Source: Effrenium voratum
Lineage: Eukaryota > Sar > Dinophyceae > Suessiales > Symbiodiniaceae
Length of the DNA: 64,000 bases
Direction: 5' to 3'
NCBI GenBank assembly: GCA_963377175.1
Contig: CAUJNA010003798.1
Coordinates: 294,001-358,000, forward strand
The translations under genes were made by a program, and so were the position numbers. Positions 36,778 through 49,400 of this stretch are shown piece after piece (position 1 is the stretch's first letter; every line of letters starts with the position of its first letter). The notes below the pieces were generated by a model, which worked only from the letters and a program-made list of their open reading frames with translations, was not told the origin of the DNA and made no database searches.

Positions 36778-36868
36778 GCCTTGGCGCACCAAATGCGGAA
36801 GTCTGGGGTCACCGTCTATGGCATGCGCTTCACTGAGGAGGCCGTGAGGCTTGACGGACGGACAGCCG
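36778..36868 (+). CDS. Exon candidate of plus-strand host gene
   Basis: It follows TTTGCAG|G. The open frame reads ALAHQMRKSGVTVYGMRFTE then EAVRLDGRTAG, ending at a GT donor-like site. It looks clearly coding but is not recognised. Confidence 0.5.
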
Positions 36869-38671
36869 GTTCGTTGTAGCTCAGGGTCCCTACAATAAAC
36901 AATGGTTCCAGTGCAAGGCAATGTTTTGACTTCTTGATTTTTCAGTTGTCATTTGTTTTGGGTCATTCCAAAAGGGCCATAGACCTGCGGCCTGGGGTCC
37001 CGATCGGGCGAACCGCCCGTGGTCTTCGAGGGGGCTCGTTTTTGTGAACAAGGGGAGCATCCCCCGTGAGACAAAACCAGAGAGTTCAAGGCGGTTCGAT
37101 GATCCCAATCAGTGGAAGTATTGTTGCAATTTTGAAAGGGCCCTAGTTTTGCAACCCAGCAGGCCATATAAAAAGACATAGGCTTTCTATCTGACTATCA
37201 GTCGGATGCTTTGTCCAAACTAAAGGGTTTTAGATTCCGCTTTGCTGTCCAGCCCCTCGATTGAGATGGATTTGTGTACGAAGTCTTGGTGGCTCAAAGC
37301 TTCCAAGTCTATGGCTGAGCTCAAGCCATCTCAAATTGGGCCAGAGATTGCCCTCTGCGAAACACGCACTGTTCCTTTGGAGTAAGTACCGGCAGTTACA
37401 AGGCTTGATTTGTCCAGGCCCTAGAACCATCTCCCCCTGCGGGGCAAAAGAAAACGACAAGATGGCTAAACATGTTGACAAGGGGATCGATATATATATA
37501 TATATATATTCGCTGTTGTTAGTATTCGTCCAGTTTGTTTTGGACTCCGTCCAGTTCTAGCAGGGTGGGTCTGCAAAGAGCATCCACCTTGCTGGCAAAA
37601 ACCGTAACTCCCTCGACCCCTTTGTTTTATCCGCCGCCTAGAGCTAAAATTCATGAGACAACTGTTGAAAGCTGAAGTAGGCGTACCTTGTTTTAGCTTG
37701 GACCCCTCCAAAATGGCTTCGGTTTGCCTTGTTAGTCTCCCTTTAAAGCCGCCCAAAAGCTTTAAAGCCACCGAACAGGGGTACGATCACCTCAAACAAA
37801 AAGCACGAGCTACCCAAAAACCAAGGGTATGCTTGAGACACATATCGATTGAAGACCATGGGGCTCTCACATGGTTGATCAACACCTCCATTCAGGGCCC
37901 CCAGTGTTGACCATGGGCAACTGTTCACCCCAAGTAAAGGAACCCGGTCAAAATGACCATGGCATCTGGGCGTGATCTTTAACTGGGGACTCTTTGATGG
38001 TGGGCATTTCGGGTAGCTTTTCCCATGGGTCACTGTTCCTATGTTGGACATATCGAATCCTTTTCGTGGTTTTCCAACGGATGGTCATCCCATGCAACCA
38101 TTTGAAACATGTTGCTTTTTCAACACCAAAATAAAGGGACACCATTTACAGGGCAATGTTCAGGTGTATAATGTAAGGATCCCTGTTTTACCCGGTTCAT
38201 TTCAAGGGGAACTTATCACTACTGGACGTATGTTCTAATTTATCAGAGAATGTATTCGCAAATGGAGCTCGGGTGGTCTCTCTTCACCACCTTGGGCGAA
38301 GCTGAAATGACAGCTTCTTTTGATTTGGTGTTTGCTTAGGACATTTGGAACCTTAACCCACCCGAGGAAAACCAGGGAGAGGTACTGGGTCCGTTGAGCA
38401 TTTCGAAGGCTCCTTTAAAACTACTTGTGGGGGTGGTGGTTTCGTTTGTCCACGACTTACAGGGTGTGTTTGAGGCTATTTGAGGTACTACTGTAATTTG
38501 CCGGACGTATACTTGTCGAAGGACATTTTGATGATGTCACCCTAGGGTTCAATCCCCAGTAAAGAATGGCAAGGACCAGTTTGGATCGTCAACAATTGTG
38601 GTGAAACATGAACCCAGCCCTTGTTTTAATGGTGGCCTGCCTGAACCCCAGGATTCACTTTGAATGGCCAG

Positions 38672-38772
38672 GATCTCTCTGGATTCCGACCAAAACGCCC
38701 GTCATCAGCTGGACGCTGAGCTGCAAAGCCTCCTTGAAGCCAAAGAAAAAGCGCCAATCCAAGGCCACTTGG
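38672..38772 (+). CDS. Exon candidate of plus-strand host gene
   Basis: It follows GGCCAG|GATC. The frame reads LDSDQNARHQLDAELQSLLE then AKEKAPIQGHLEW, a charged helix, and ends at GA|GTGGGG. The family is not recognised. Confidence 0.45.
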
Positions 38773-38989
38773 AGTGGGGGGGGGGGGGGGGTTCTGGTGT
38801 TCCTACTGGGATCATGTTTTTCGGGGTGATTGGTTAAGATTATCTTAGTTGTTCTGTAACTTGTCAAAGTCAACTGGGGTTGTTTCTCTTGAACCTAGCA
38901 CTTAGGGGGGATGCCGTTGTCTATGTTGAAATAATGAGGCCAATTCTATTGATGTGCTCTTGTTCAGCGCCACACATAGGGCCATGCTG

Positions 38990-39160
38990 CCAGGGTTTTC
39001 TACGAACAATGGCTTCAGATCGACCAGGCGCTTAGGCCCAAATTCCAGGATTCGAAAGAAGCGTGGCGACGTAAACATCACCGTTTTCGGAGGTCGACAA
39101 GGGTCAACCGCCATTTCCAAGCTGTTGGAAAGCCGTCGGCTTCATGTGCGGATTGTGTAG
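38990..39160 (+). CDS. Exon candidate or final exon with stop
   Basis: A plus-strand frame open from about 38954 to a stop at 39158-39160 includes KKRGDVNITVFGGRQGSTAI then SKLLESRRLHVRIV. The beta strand plus Gly-rich turn resembles the start of a nucleotide-binding fold. The coding length is modest and the upstream limit is uncertain. Confidence 0.4.
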   Translation, partial: PGFSTNNGFRSTRRLGPNSRIRKKRGDVNITVFGGRQGSTAISKLLESRRLHVRIV

Positions 39161-40471
39161 AGCAGCGACGAATGGGACCCCCCAGCGTTCGGTTTCCTGA
39201 ATACAGTGTTCCCATTGGGTGCGCCTTTTTGGAGCGAAAATCGGGGAATCCAAAGGAAGACCACGATCTTTTTTGGGGGGTCCCCTATTTAGAGTCTAGA
39301 GATAAACCAGATTACAATCAAACAAGGTCTGGGAAATTGTGAAATGGGCACTTGTCAAGGGACCCTTACTCCTTTGACCATACCCCCTTCGTAAAGACAA
39401 CACAGGTTGAATGGGGCGTGTCCCAGTCAAGGGGGTGTCTTTTCACATTTGTCGGACTCCCTAATAATCCGTCAGATTGATTCCATACTTGGTCGACATT
39501 GTACAAGTGCTGGAGGGCCTTGTTCTGAAACCATTGTGCCATCGCGGTTCCCAGTGACAATACCCAGATCTTTCCACGTTGTCTTGCCTAAATTCCCGCA
39601 AAATCCAGGGAGAGAGTCCAACATTTTCCGGGAATCGGACAATTTTGTCCGCTCATGTTTCTCCAAGGAGAAGGAGATCCAGGCGGGGGCTTGAGTTGCT
39701 GATACCTTCGACCCTTCAAGAGCCTTGAGTCGATTACTTGCTGAGCATATGTGGTTCAGTCAAAGCACGATTATGCTTCATTCTCCCCTGTTAATTTTAA
39801 AGGAAATCTACTTGAACTATTTGTGTTTTTTTCAGGGGACTCAAGCAAATACAGGAACATGTCCAGATTTGCCTACGGTCCACTTGGGGTTCGGGACATG
39901 GGAGACGAGCTCCAGCCACAAAAACAAGGCAACCCTCGTGCGGAAGAAGACATTTTGACGGTACACCTCATTTGTCATCACTGAAATGGAAACCACAAGG
40001 AGCAGCGAACACCCCGATCTGCCTAAACGGAGGCTCTACTACCTTGGTTTGATGGGGATTATGGTTGAAGCTCTATAAATCTCTTACCATGGGTAGCACA
40101 AACAAGTCAACAGGTGTTGGCCGCTGATCAAGTGAGTTTATGCTTAAACGCTGGTTTGGCAAACCAAGAAACCGGCTTATCGAGTTGTCATTTTAGCCCT
40201 GGGTGTTGGTCTGGTATTTGTCCAAGTTTTGCAGATGAATTTGTCCCGCAGGTGTCTGAATCGAGACCGGTCACTCATAGGGCTCTGGGGATGGGCCGAT
40301 TAAGCTTGGCTAGGCGGAGCTTTGTGGTGGTTTGCCTTTAACACAACCCCATGTTCAATTATATCTTCATTTTGGGCTTGGTCCTTTTTTCGGGACCCCC
40401 CCCAAACGAAAAACACACACACACACACAAGACTGCCAAAAAAAAAGAACGGTTTTTGAGAACACCCCCAG

Positions 40472-40589
40472 AGCGCCGCGCGGCGCGGCCCCATTCGCTG
40501 GCCCGGTCAGGAGGTCTGGTCCTTGCCTCGCCGCGAAGCCCATGGCCAGATCTTCGAAGTGGGCAGGCGCATGGAGTCGCGAGCCGCGC
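40472..40589 (+). CDS. Exon candidate of plus-strand host gene
   Basis: It follows CCCCCAG. The frame reads RRGPIRWPGQEVWSLPRREA then HGQIFEVGRRMESRAAR and ends near C|GTAGCG. It is GC-rich and protein-like in this frame. Not recognised. Confidence 0.4.
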
Positions 40590-40863
40590 GTAGCGTCGGC
40601 TAAAACCCAACGGGTGGCCCGTGTTTCTTTTTTTTTAAAGGTTGGACTTGGGAGACTAGGAGGAGACTTGGGAACACTTGGGAGACTTGGAATTACTTGG
40701 AAGCACCGGGACACTTGGGAGTGGGCCGTGGTGTTGCTTTGGAGTCATCAGGGATGCCATGATCATTCAGACCGTAATTGTTTGAGCAGCCTCTCGTATG
40801 CATGTGGGCTTGATCAAGAGGTCCGTGATACATGGGATGACCATAGATGATTTGGGGGTCAGG

Positions 40864-40969
40864 TACCCTCCCACCAATCAACATGGAGCCTGACGTTCGG
40901 GGGTCCCTTTGAAAGGAGAATGGTCTTCCAGAACCCCTCTCAGGCTCCATGTTAATTGGTGGGAGGGTA
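40864..40969 (+). repeat. MITE with 30-bp inverted ends (TACCCTCCCACCAAT)
   Basis: Ends 40864-40893 and 40940-40969 are inverted with one mismatch. Relatives are at 30840-30942 and 51359-51463. It is the cleanest inverted-repeat element among the host repeats. Confidence 0.75.
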
Positions 40970-40971
40970 TA

Positions 40972-41330
40972 TGAGCCACAATCAAAACCCGGGTAGATGC
41001 AGGCTAGTAAGGGACAATCCCAACCATAAATAGCTTCAGCCAGCCTTCTCAATTCTTGAAGCATGCTTCTGGGATTATGACAATTTTACTACCGGGGTTC
41101 TGATGATCTGACTCATGTGCGTGTCTTCTCTTTGGATGGAAACCGTACTCAGATCCATCATTGGAGCTTGCCCATGTTACAGAAACGAACAGTCATCCAA
41201 GAATCTGTGCCGAGATTATTTGTCTGATGTCTTCAGACATGAGTTTTCGTGAGTCGCCATTTCGACAATCAGTTTGCAATGAGGTTGCATTTCTTTGTTC
41301 TGAGGTCCGAAATTTTACGAGGGATCCCAT
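40972..41330 (+). repeat. Composite dispersed repeat, copy 1
   Basis: It starts AATCAAAACCCGGGTAGATG, continues through TTCTGGGATTATGAC and then a ~200-bp stretch with ATCATTGGAGCTTGCCCATG and ATTATTTGTCTGATGTCTTC. The same order is at 60785-61130. The first half also occurs at 49632-49765 and in part at 43600-43720 and 50735-50885. Confidence 0.7.
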
Positions 41331-41589
41331 TTGAAGAGCGGAATACCGGGCTCCTCAAAAGATCTCCATGTTGCAGCCCTTTGAAACATGTTGGCTTCTT
41401 CAACACCAACATAAAGTTGGACACCACCAGAAAACCAGCTGCAATGTTCGATCGGTGTATAACTTACCTCTTAAAAGCACCACTTTTCTCAACTTTTTGG
41501 GGGTAACATGGGCTGTATGTCTGTAAAAGATGAGAAAAAACCCCAGGGCGCAGGGAGTTTCAAGGGGTAAGAACTCATCTCCGGACCCC

Positions 41590-41710
41590 CCGGGAAATCC
41601 GCCGCGCCACGGACCTCGGAGCTCGGACTCCGGCAGGCCCTTGGTCAGCTTCAGCACCCAGAGCGCCCGGGGAGGCGGGCGGGAAGCGGGAGAGCGGGGA
41701 GCGGGACCCG
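41590..41710. CDS. Exon-like island (strand uncertain)
   Basis: A GC-rich island. The minus frame reads LKLTKGLPESELRGPWRGGF and looks protein-like; the plus frames are Gly/Arg-rich and low in complexity. If real on minus, it is not part of the plus-strand gene. Confidence 0.25.
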
Positions 41711-42049
41711 GAGCGGGGTGGTGAAAAAAAGCGGTTGCTGAAGGAGAGGATTCCCTTCCTGCAGACCCGGAGGCGGGGGTTCTAGTGTCTCACAGTGGCA
41801 CGCACAAAGTAGTTGCATTCTACAACAGGGTTGTGGGGTCACTCGGGGGTTTCTCCAACCACTTCTGTGCTACTTTTGGGAATCCTCCTTTCAGATGAAC
41901 GGTTTAGGCTTTGGGAAGCCCTGGCCCTTTCTGTTGTATCACAGAAGTGGTCATTCCCCACAGCCCTGCTTAAGGATGTGGTAGTTTGTGTTTATTATTC
42001 TGTTGTTTGTTTGTTACGAATATGGTGTTTCTTGAACAGTTTCATGTTC

Positions 42050-42840
42050 CCCTGGCGTTAAAAGGGAATCTATGACGAGTGGAAGCAACCATTCATTGAA
42101 TATGTGTTAATTGTCTCCTGGTTTTCAAGGGAATCGATCGCTGCCCTTTTAATTGAATATGTTGTTTGTGTTTCTTTGTTGGTTTGAAAGGTACTCTAGC
42201 ACTACTGGAAACAGCAATTAATTGAGTATGGTTATTTGTTCTTGCGTTGTTCAGGGGAATATGTTTGTCACTTCAATTGAATATGTGTATGCGTTTAGAG
42301 GGAATCTATCACTACTGGAATCAACATTAAATGATAATGTGTTATTTTCCTCCGGTTTTAAATGACTTCTATCAGCACTGAAAACAGCATTAATTTGAAT
42401 ACCAGTTTTAGTTTCCCATCATGGTTTTAACATGAATCTATCACTTTGGGAAATAAGAGTTCATCGGATCTGCTAAATTATTCCCTTGGATCTATGACTA
42501 CTGGAAACAACAATTCATTGAATATGCTCGTTTACCGGTTTTGAAGGGCATCTATCACTAGTGGAATCTGCATCTAGTTAAATCGGTTCTATTGTCTTCT
42601 GTTCCTGAAAGGGGATCTATCACTACAGGAAACATTTGTTTCATTGAGTCTGTGTGATGTTTCCCCCGTTGGCTTTACAGGGAATCGCACTACTGGAATC
42701 TGTGGCATTGTTGCAGTGGGAATCTATCACTACTAGGAACTACTGGAAGCAACATTTGATTGAGTATCTGTTAGTTTCTCTGTTGGTTCCAAAAGGAATC
42801 CATCTCTATTGGAACATAGATGTTACTTTTTCTAGCAGAC
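42050..42840 (+). repeat. Cluster of degenerate ~75-bp repeats (AATCTATCACTACTGGAA)
   Basis: About ten diverged copies carry GGTTTTAAAGGGAATCTATCACTACTGG and AATTGAATATGTG. Isolated copies lie near 27594, 38210, 44340, 51000-51150 and 55280. Confidence 0.7.
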
Positions 42841-43229
42841 GGTTCCTGCCAAAGGTCTCCTTCGTGTCGAGATTGATGGTTCCTTCCTATTGGAGGCTTT
42901 TGAAGGGACTGCAAAGAACCCCCCCCCCCGGTGAGGGATTTGGTGTGTGTTCTAAAGAACATCCGAGAAAAATCCCACGGCATGTCAAAGGGATTTGGTG
43001 CAAAGGCACTCCAAAGGAAAGACCTTTGGCTGTGTTCTTCAAGGATTTGCTGTGTTAGGAATCTCGAAGAGGACTCATGGCTTTTTTGGGGGCATCTCAA
43101 CGAACTTCAGGGTTTTGTGGGGGGTATCTCAACAAAATCCCATGCGCCTTTTTTTTCGGGGTAGGCAGGGACCAAAACCCATTTTGAGCACTGAGCACCG
43201 CCCCGCGCTGACCGCGCGATGGATTTGAG

Positions 43230-43320
43230 GCTCGGTGTTGGGCAGCTCCCTGGATGTGCAGTGGGCGCTGAGGAGCGCGGTGAAGGACGCCCGACGGTCC
43301 AACCGATGCCGGGTGGTTCA
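43230..43320 (+). CDS. Exon candidate of plus-strand host gene
   Basis: After TTTGAG|G the frame reads SVLGSSLDVQWALRSAVKDA then RRSNRCRVV. It is protein-like and GC-rich. Not recognised; the end is approximate. Confidence 0.4.
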
Positions 43321-43734
43321 AGCGACATGGATCACCGATGACATGGGTGTCCTTGTTTGTAAATAGATGGCCCTGGTAGATGATTGAACCACCAGGTAAA
43401 CCAGGGCCAAGCCTATTTTTCAACCAAATCAACCAAAAAGGACGCCTATGCCCCCAAATATGTGGCTGGTTGTCAAAGCCGTTTTGGGATCCCATTTTGA
43501 TTGGTAGGTGAATTCACCACCCATATTAGAACCTATTTTAGTGGTTGGATTGGGATGTTCACTGGGGGGCAACCGGGCTTTTGACCCATGGCCACATGAG
43601 TCACGTGCTCAAAACCGATTCGGGTAGACGATGAGTCAGGGACGAGCCCAAGGAATCAGGTGTGGCCGCCTTGGGAGTTCTTGAAGCATGGGCCTTGGGG
43701 GGACTATTTTAATACCGAGTTGGTCGTACACATG

Positions 43735-43862
43735 GCGCCTTGCCAGAAGGTCCAGCAGGCCGAAAGGGTCCCGGCTTCCTGTTCGGTGCCCGTCGCTTCT
43801 CCGCGCTTCGGGAAGCGCATGGTCCTCTGCAAAAGTTTTGCCGGGCAGAATTGGACGCCTAG
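43735..43862. CDS. Exon-like island (strand uncertain)
   Basis: A GC-rich island. A minus frame reads EDHALPEARRSDGHRTGSRD then PFGLLDLLARRHVYDQL. Plus frames are also open. It could be an antisense exon or accidental. Confidence 0.25.
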
Positions 43863-43964
43863 ATGACCCAGTAGTGCCCTGCTCTCCCCTTTTTTGGGGG
43901 GAAGCCACTAAATAGACTACGAAGAAAGTTGGTCGCCTTATTCTAACCTCTGTACTGGACCTAG
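43859..43964 (+). repeat. CTAGGTCC-family introner-like repeat
   Basis: It begins CTAGATGACCCAGTAGTGCCC and ends TACTGGACCTAG. The body matches the family consensus with small deletions. Confidence 0.7.
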
Positions 43965-46392
43965 ACGCTCATTGGCAGACTAGCCATCCGCGGGCGAATG
44001 TGGGCTTGCTTTCCATGCAAAGGGGAGACCCATAGCCCTCGCGCAATCCCTGGGATAGCGGTGGCCTTGAGCTCGGCCCAAAAACACAGCGACGTGACGC
44101 AGGGGAGACCCTCCCGCCGGTGGCGTGGGATTGCGCATCTCCCGCATTGTCCCGGCAGGTGGACATGAGCTCGGCCCCACAAAAAAGAAAAACAAACAAC
44201 AACAAAAAAAACAGGTAAGGCGTGAAGGCAAGTGACGAAGGTGGATGAAGGGCTCCCGTTTGGCTGAAAGGTATTTTTACTTGTTTTTGGTTGGTTTCTA
44301 AAAACCATGGGATGGGTGCTTTTGGCTGCTTCCATTTGCTGAAATGAATATGTTGCATTTCCCCCGGTTGGTTTTAAAGGGAATCTCTCACTGCCGGAAA
44401 TATGTTCTCATTTTTCCAAGGCCTAAGCAAAAGGAAGGTAGGTTGAATTAGTGATTCCTTTTATATACAACCATTGGTTCCTTTCAGGTTTTGTAGTTTA
44501 GGGTTTAGGTTCCTTAGCTGTTTCTTGGTTTGGTGGTTGGGTGTCCATGTACCCCACAAGCTAAGCTTTTAGCTGGACGGCCCAGCCGCCTCAGCTTCCG
44601 CCTGGTTTTGCAGGTCTCGTACCCCTCTGTTTGCTGGTTTCAAGGGACAGCCAAAAGAAACGCCACTAGTTTGGGACAGGGTTGTGGGATCACTCGAGGG
44701 ATCCCCCTTTGTATGAAGAAAATAGTCTTTGGGAAGCCCTTTCTGTTGTATCACAGAGGTGGTCATTCCCCACAGCCCTGGTTTGGGAGGTCTCCCAAAA
44801 AAGGACTCGCCCACTTGTCCCTTTTTCTAGCCCGCAGGAGCATCACCTGTGTGCCATTTCTCGTTGAGTCTCAGTTTGGAGGGGTGATGTTTAAAGGACA
44901 CCGAAACTTGGAGCCCTGTGTTGTCTCGGAAAAAAGAGGGGGACTCCAAAACCTGTTGTGTTCGGCTAAACATAGGGCACGGGTCCTTTCCAAAATCTGG
45001 CTTCCGTTTGGCTTCCCCCCCCAAAACAAAAACAAAGTGCGTGTGTGTGTGCCCTCAAAAAAAAACAGGACTCCCCAGTTTTGGTTGACAGGGTCAAGGA
45101 AACCATTCCAAAATTTTCAATTTGGGGCATGTGGTTCATCTCAAAGAGCCGCACACCGCTCAAGCCAACCCCTACTTTCCTTCTAAGCTAGGATCAGAAA
45201 CCTCTCGGTTTCAGTCTGTACAAGATCCTTCAAGCGACAAGGGTAGACCATTGGCGCCAGAAAAATACTGGAGCAAGGGCGAACCAAAAAGCTACATATT
45301 TTCCAACAATCAAGGAGAACATTGATGAATGGAGATGACCTTGAATGACTAAACCCAGGTTCACCCAACTGTAAGTGTAAAGGGAACTTTGGATGAGGTT
45401 CAGCAGACATTGTAAACGAGCTCCCTTACTTGGGGAGTCCTTATTTCCGGTCTGCAAATTGTGATCATTAGCCCAGGTGCGCTTGTTCAAAACACCATAG
45501 ATTAAATATGTGAGCAACGAGACACAAACCACGTTTTTTTTTTTTTCTCGCCGAAAGGACCTTCGAACTGTTTTTTGTGCGGGAGAATTGCGGAGGGAGG
45601 ATCGTCCCCATGCCTTCTCGCCTTCCCCAATCTGACAGATTGAAAAGTAGTCGATGTTCATCGACTTGTCCAGTCACTCACGTTGAAACAAGAAATGAAA
45701 ACCTGACTTGTCCAAGACACAAGTTCAAATCGTGACGTTGGTTTGTTGTTCCTGTTTACCACAGCCGGAAGCTCCCAGGACCCCTTTGGAAGGCTTGGAG
45801 CTTCCGGCTGCTCTGAGGGAGTGCAGTCTGGGGCCAAAAATAAGATTTAATTCATTGACCTCTTAGGGGACGGGCAGGAGTCCGCTGCTAAAAAGACTCG
45901 AAGATTTTGTTTTCGAAGGTGGACCGGCCCAAACGCCAACGCTAGCACATCTGGGACCACATTGTGTTTTTTTGCCTTGGGTTCGTGAAGCTTGAGGAAG
46001 AATTCCGCTTACAGTCCATCCCACCAACCCTTAAAAGGGACATTGATCTTCCAGGTATCCTCCCACAGGTGCTAGGATAGGTGGGAGGAAGGGTATTCTT
46101 TTCCAATATTCCCATGTCGTTGGGAAAATGTTGAGCCTATCATGAGTTGAGTTTAGGTTAGTTTGGGTCTAAATAGATGGGTCCCCCTGGTTGAGATTGA
46201 TGTTGTTCCATTTACCAGGGGAAGCCCTTTCTTTCCAGTTTAGGTCACCTATGGTCATGAGTTGCCTTATCCCCACCCCCCCACCCCGAAAAAAAAATGG
46301 GATGGGGGGAGTGGGGTGACTCCCGGAATTCCGTTTTCCCCACAAAACGAAAAATGGAATTGTTCGGGGGACTCGCCGCCGAACCCGTGCAG

Positions 46393-46445
46393 TGCTGCAG
46401 GACGCCGCCAGCTACCCTGTGGATGGCCGGCCAGCCACCTACAAG
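46393..46445 (+). CDS. HisC-like exon 1 (first recognised)
   Basis: Reads VLQDAASYPVDGRPATYK, matching the YPDP..AALREAL region that precedes the cofactor domain. The end is at AAG|GAGGGA (GA donor) or one codon later. Confidence 0.5.
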
Positions 46446-49400
46446 GAGGGAGCAGAAATGCAGAAAAAGAGATACTCAATACTTGTCACCATAGGTGTCC
46501 TTTTTGGTTGTTTTGGTCGAAAAATATATGGCGATTCCTGGTTTACCTGGTGGTTTAATCATCTACCAGGGAAACCCATCTATTTCCCTAAAAGGACTCC
46601 TACACTTGTCACGCAATAGCTCCGCATAGCCTAGGTTCCCCCACTAGTGCCCTTTACCAACTGTTTTGGGGGAGGGTTCCCCTACAAGAAAAGTTGGTAC
46701 CCTTATTCTAACCTCTCCACTGGAGGACCCAGGTTTCTTTACAAGCGACCAAAACATGGCCACCTTTCGAACACCCAAACAAAAGAACGATTCACTCAGC
46801 ACCCCCCCCCAGGCCAGTAGGAGGACCTAGTAGCAGTAGTTCACTTCAAAAAGCTTAAACCTTGTGGCTTTTCCCCACCCCAGCAACCCAGCAGCGCGCA
46901 AAAGGTTCATTGGCCATTTGGGTGGTTTGACCACATGGTTTATGCAGGTACCCAGGCCTATCTTAAATCCCAAGGCCTTTTTAGTACCAGTCAATGGCTG
47001 GGCACTGCTCTGGGTTTGTCTCACAAATGGTGGTTGTCCTTTTGGTGTCCCTTTAAAACCACCAGCCCACCCCCCCACCCCACCCACCAAAAAGCCAAAA
47101 ACAAGAAAAGGAGCTGGCCCCAACAAGAAGCACGCCCGCATATGTTTCAACACCCCACATCACCAACAACTGGCAGTGGCTCAAAAAACCGGAATACCAA
47201 AATGGCTTGCCCTAGGAAGTGGAAACATGGGTACCAACACCTGCGGTTTGCCCCTCCGATCGTTTAATTTTGAGCCACACCAACAACTCAAACCAAGACA
47301 CGGCCAGCCCCGAAGGCTTTGGCCGACGCTTTGCGCACGGCTCCGGAGCGCCTGGTCTGGGCCCACGGCGCCTCGGACGTGATCTTGCGCACCGCGCTGG
47401 CGGCGGCCAAGCGAGGCGGGGTGAAGGGCGCTAATGGGCGTTGAGGGTGGGAGGGTGTTTTTAGCGCCTGTTTTGGTATTTCTGTGGACAGGAGTGCTTT
47501 TCGGGATGGTTTGGGTGTTTTGGGGGTCTGGCGTGTTTTGGGTGTCTGTTTTTATCTTCCCGGTGTTTTTGGTGTCTGGTCGGTGTTTAGGGTTCCCAGC
47601 TTGGAGATCCCAAAAAGGGTTCCCCCCCCCAAAAAAAAAGGAGAGAGACACAGTTTCCTCCTTCCATGTTTTTTTGGTGGGTCAAATTGGAGACAGCAAT
47701 ACTTTTCCTTTTTTTCAAAGTTTGGTGGTGGGTCAAAAATTGGGTGACCCCGGGCCGTGTCGCGAAGGTCAGGTTCCAAGTAAAGACGGGTGGGATGGTA
47801 ACACAATTGGCTTCATGCTCTCAGCTTGGGTATGGGTCAAAATTCAACCATCAGGAATGGGACCGCAGGTTTTAAATGTTTCCATTTACCAGGGCAAGCC
47901 ATTTTGGGCAGGGCCGTGGGAAATAACCACTTCTGTGATACAACAAAAAGGCCCTCCCAAAGACTAACCCTATATCAAGATGGGATTCCCAAAAGTAGCA
48001 CCTGGATCCTTGGGGTGAAAGGTTCCTCTTGGTTTCCCGAAACAAAGACCAGCCCAAAGAGCCTCATTTACGAACGGAAACTCCCAACTTGGAGTTCAAA
48101 AGATTGAATTCAAAGGGTCCCTCAAGAAACACCCATTTGCAGCAGCAAAAAGAGCAACCAGTAAGGAGAATTGGATGGCACAGGTGTCATTGTGTTAGGC
48201 ACTGACTTTCAACCGAAAGAGGGAGCAGGACGGTCGTGGCCCTGTTCTTTGGTAAGAAACGAAATGGCACTGGTAAATGACAGATTCCTCAAAATAGTGG
48301 CACAGGTGAGGCGAAAGACCATTTCGTTTGTTCAAGGAATGCTAAAACAAATCTGAATCTTTGTTGCGACTTGCTCCTGTGCGGCGTGTGCGGTTTAGTT
48401 TGCTGTTGATTGGTGTGGAGGCTCTGCACAGAGTTGTAAGGATTACTTGGTGTAACAGTACATCAGGTGGCAAAACGGGAGCAAAACGACTCGCTTGAAG
48501 CCAACGCTTCACCCCCAAACCTGCTTGTTTGAAGGTGATTGCGGGATGTTCGGATTCGGATTCATGTTTCAAGAATATGCGCAATGGACATCTGGGTATG
48601 ATCCCCCTTGGTCAAGGCCAAGATTGGAGTTTTTGTCCCTTCTCGTCCTCCATGAACCAACAACTACCATAGATGTTGTCAGTTGTTCATTTGCTTGTGC
48701 CATTTCGTTGAGGGTACCTTGCGCGTTCTTCCAAGGATCAACAAGGGGAAACATATGAGGCCTGGGTAGATGTTTGATTCTTTGGAGCTTGTTTCCAGTT
48801 GGGAATTATAGATATTTGGCCAGAGGGGCGGTCCAATGTTCAGTCTATGCTCAATTTGGGAGGGGACTATTATGTATATAAAATGAATTTGGGAGGGGAC
48901 TACTATATATATAATATATTTGGGAGGGGATTCTCGTATATAATGCATATGGCCGCACTAAGAACAGTATTTTGCTTACAACAAGGTTACCCCAATTTGA
49001 AATTTGAACGAGCTCTGCCAAACAGGCTTTCTCCAAGAAGTTCCTTGTGCATGGGTGCCGCGCTTCGGGCTATGTCAGCCTTTTGTGGATAAGCAACTAC
49101 TCACAGACTTCACAGAGAGCACAGCGTGATTTCACCCAGAACTAATGGCTTGAACGTCACGTCCATGTTGGGGCCACAAAGGGTCGACACGAGGGGGGCA
49201 AGATCTTTGACCCAGACAATATGCAAACACCACTGCTCCTTGAACAACTGTCACAGGTACCGGCGACAGGGCTCTCATGCAAAGCCTGGAGCCCAGAAAC
49301 GGAGCGCAAAGGGAGGAGAAGACATTTGAGGTTTGGTCAACATGTTCAGTGGCCTTGGTGGTTCCCAGCAATCTCCTCTGAGGTGTTTAGTGGTTTTTAG

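Noticed and set aside
38990..39160. Resemblance to a CofD-type transferase start (VNITVFGG)
   Set aside because: One short Gly-rich strand-turn is too little; many nucleotide-binding folds begin this way.
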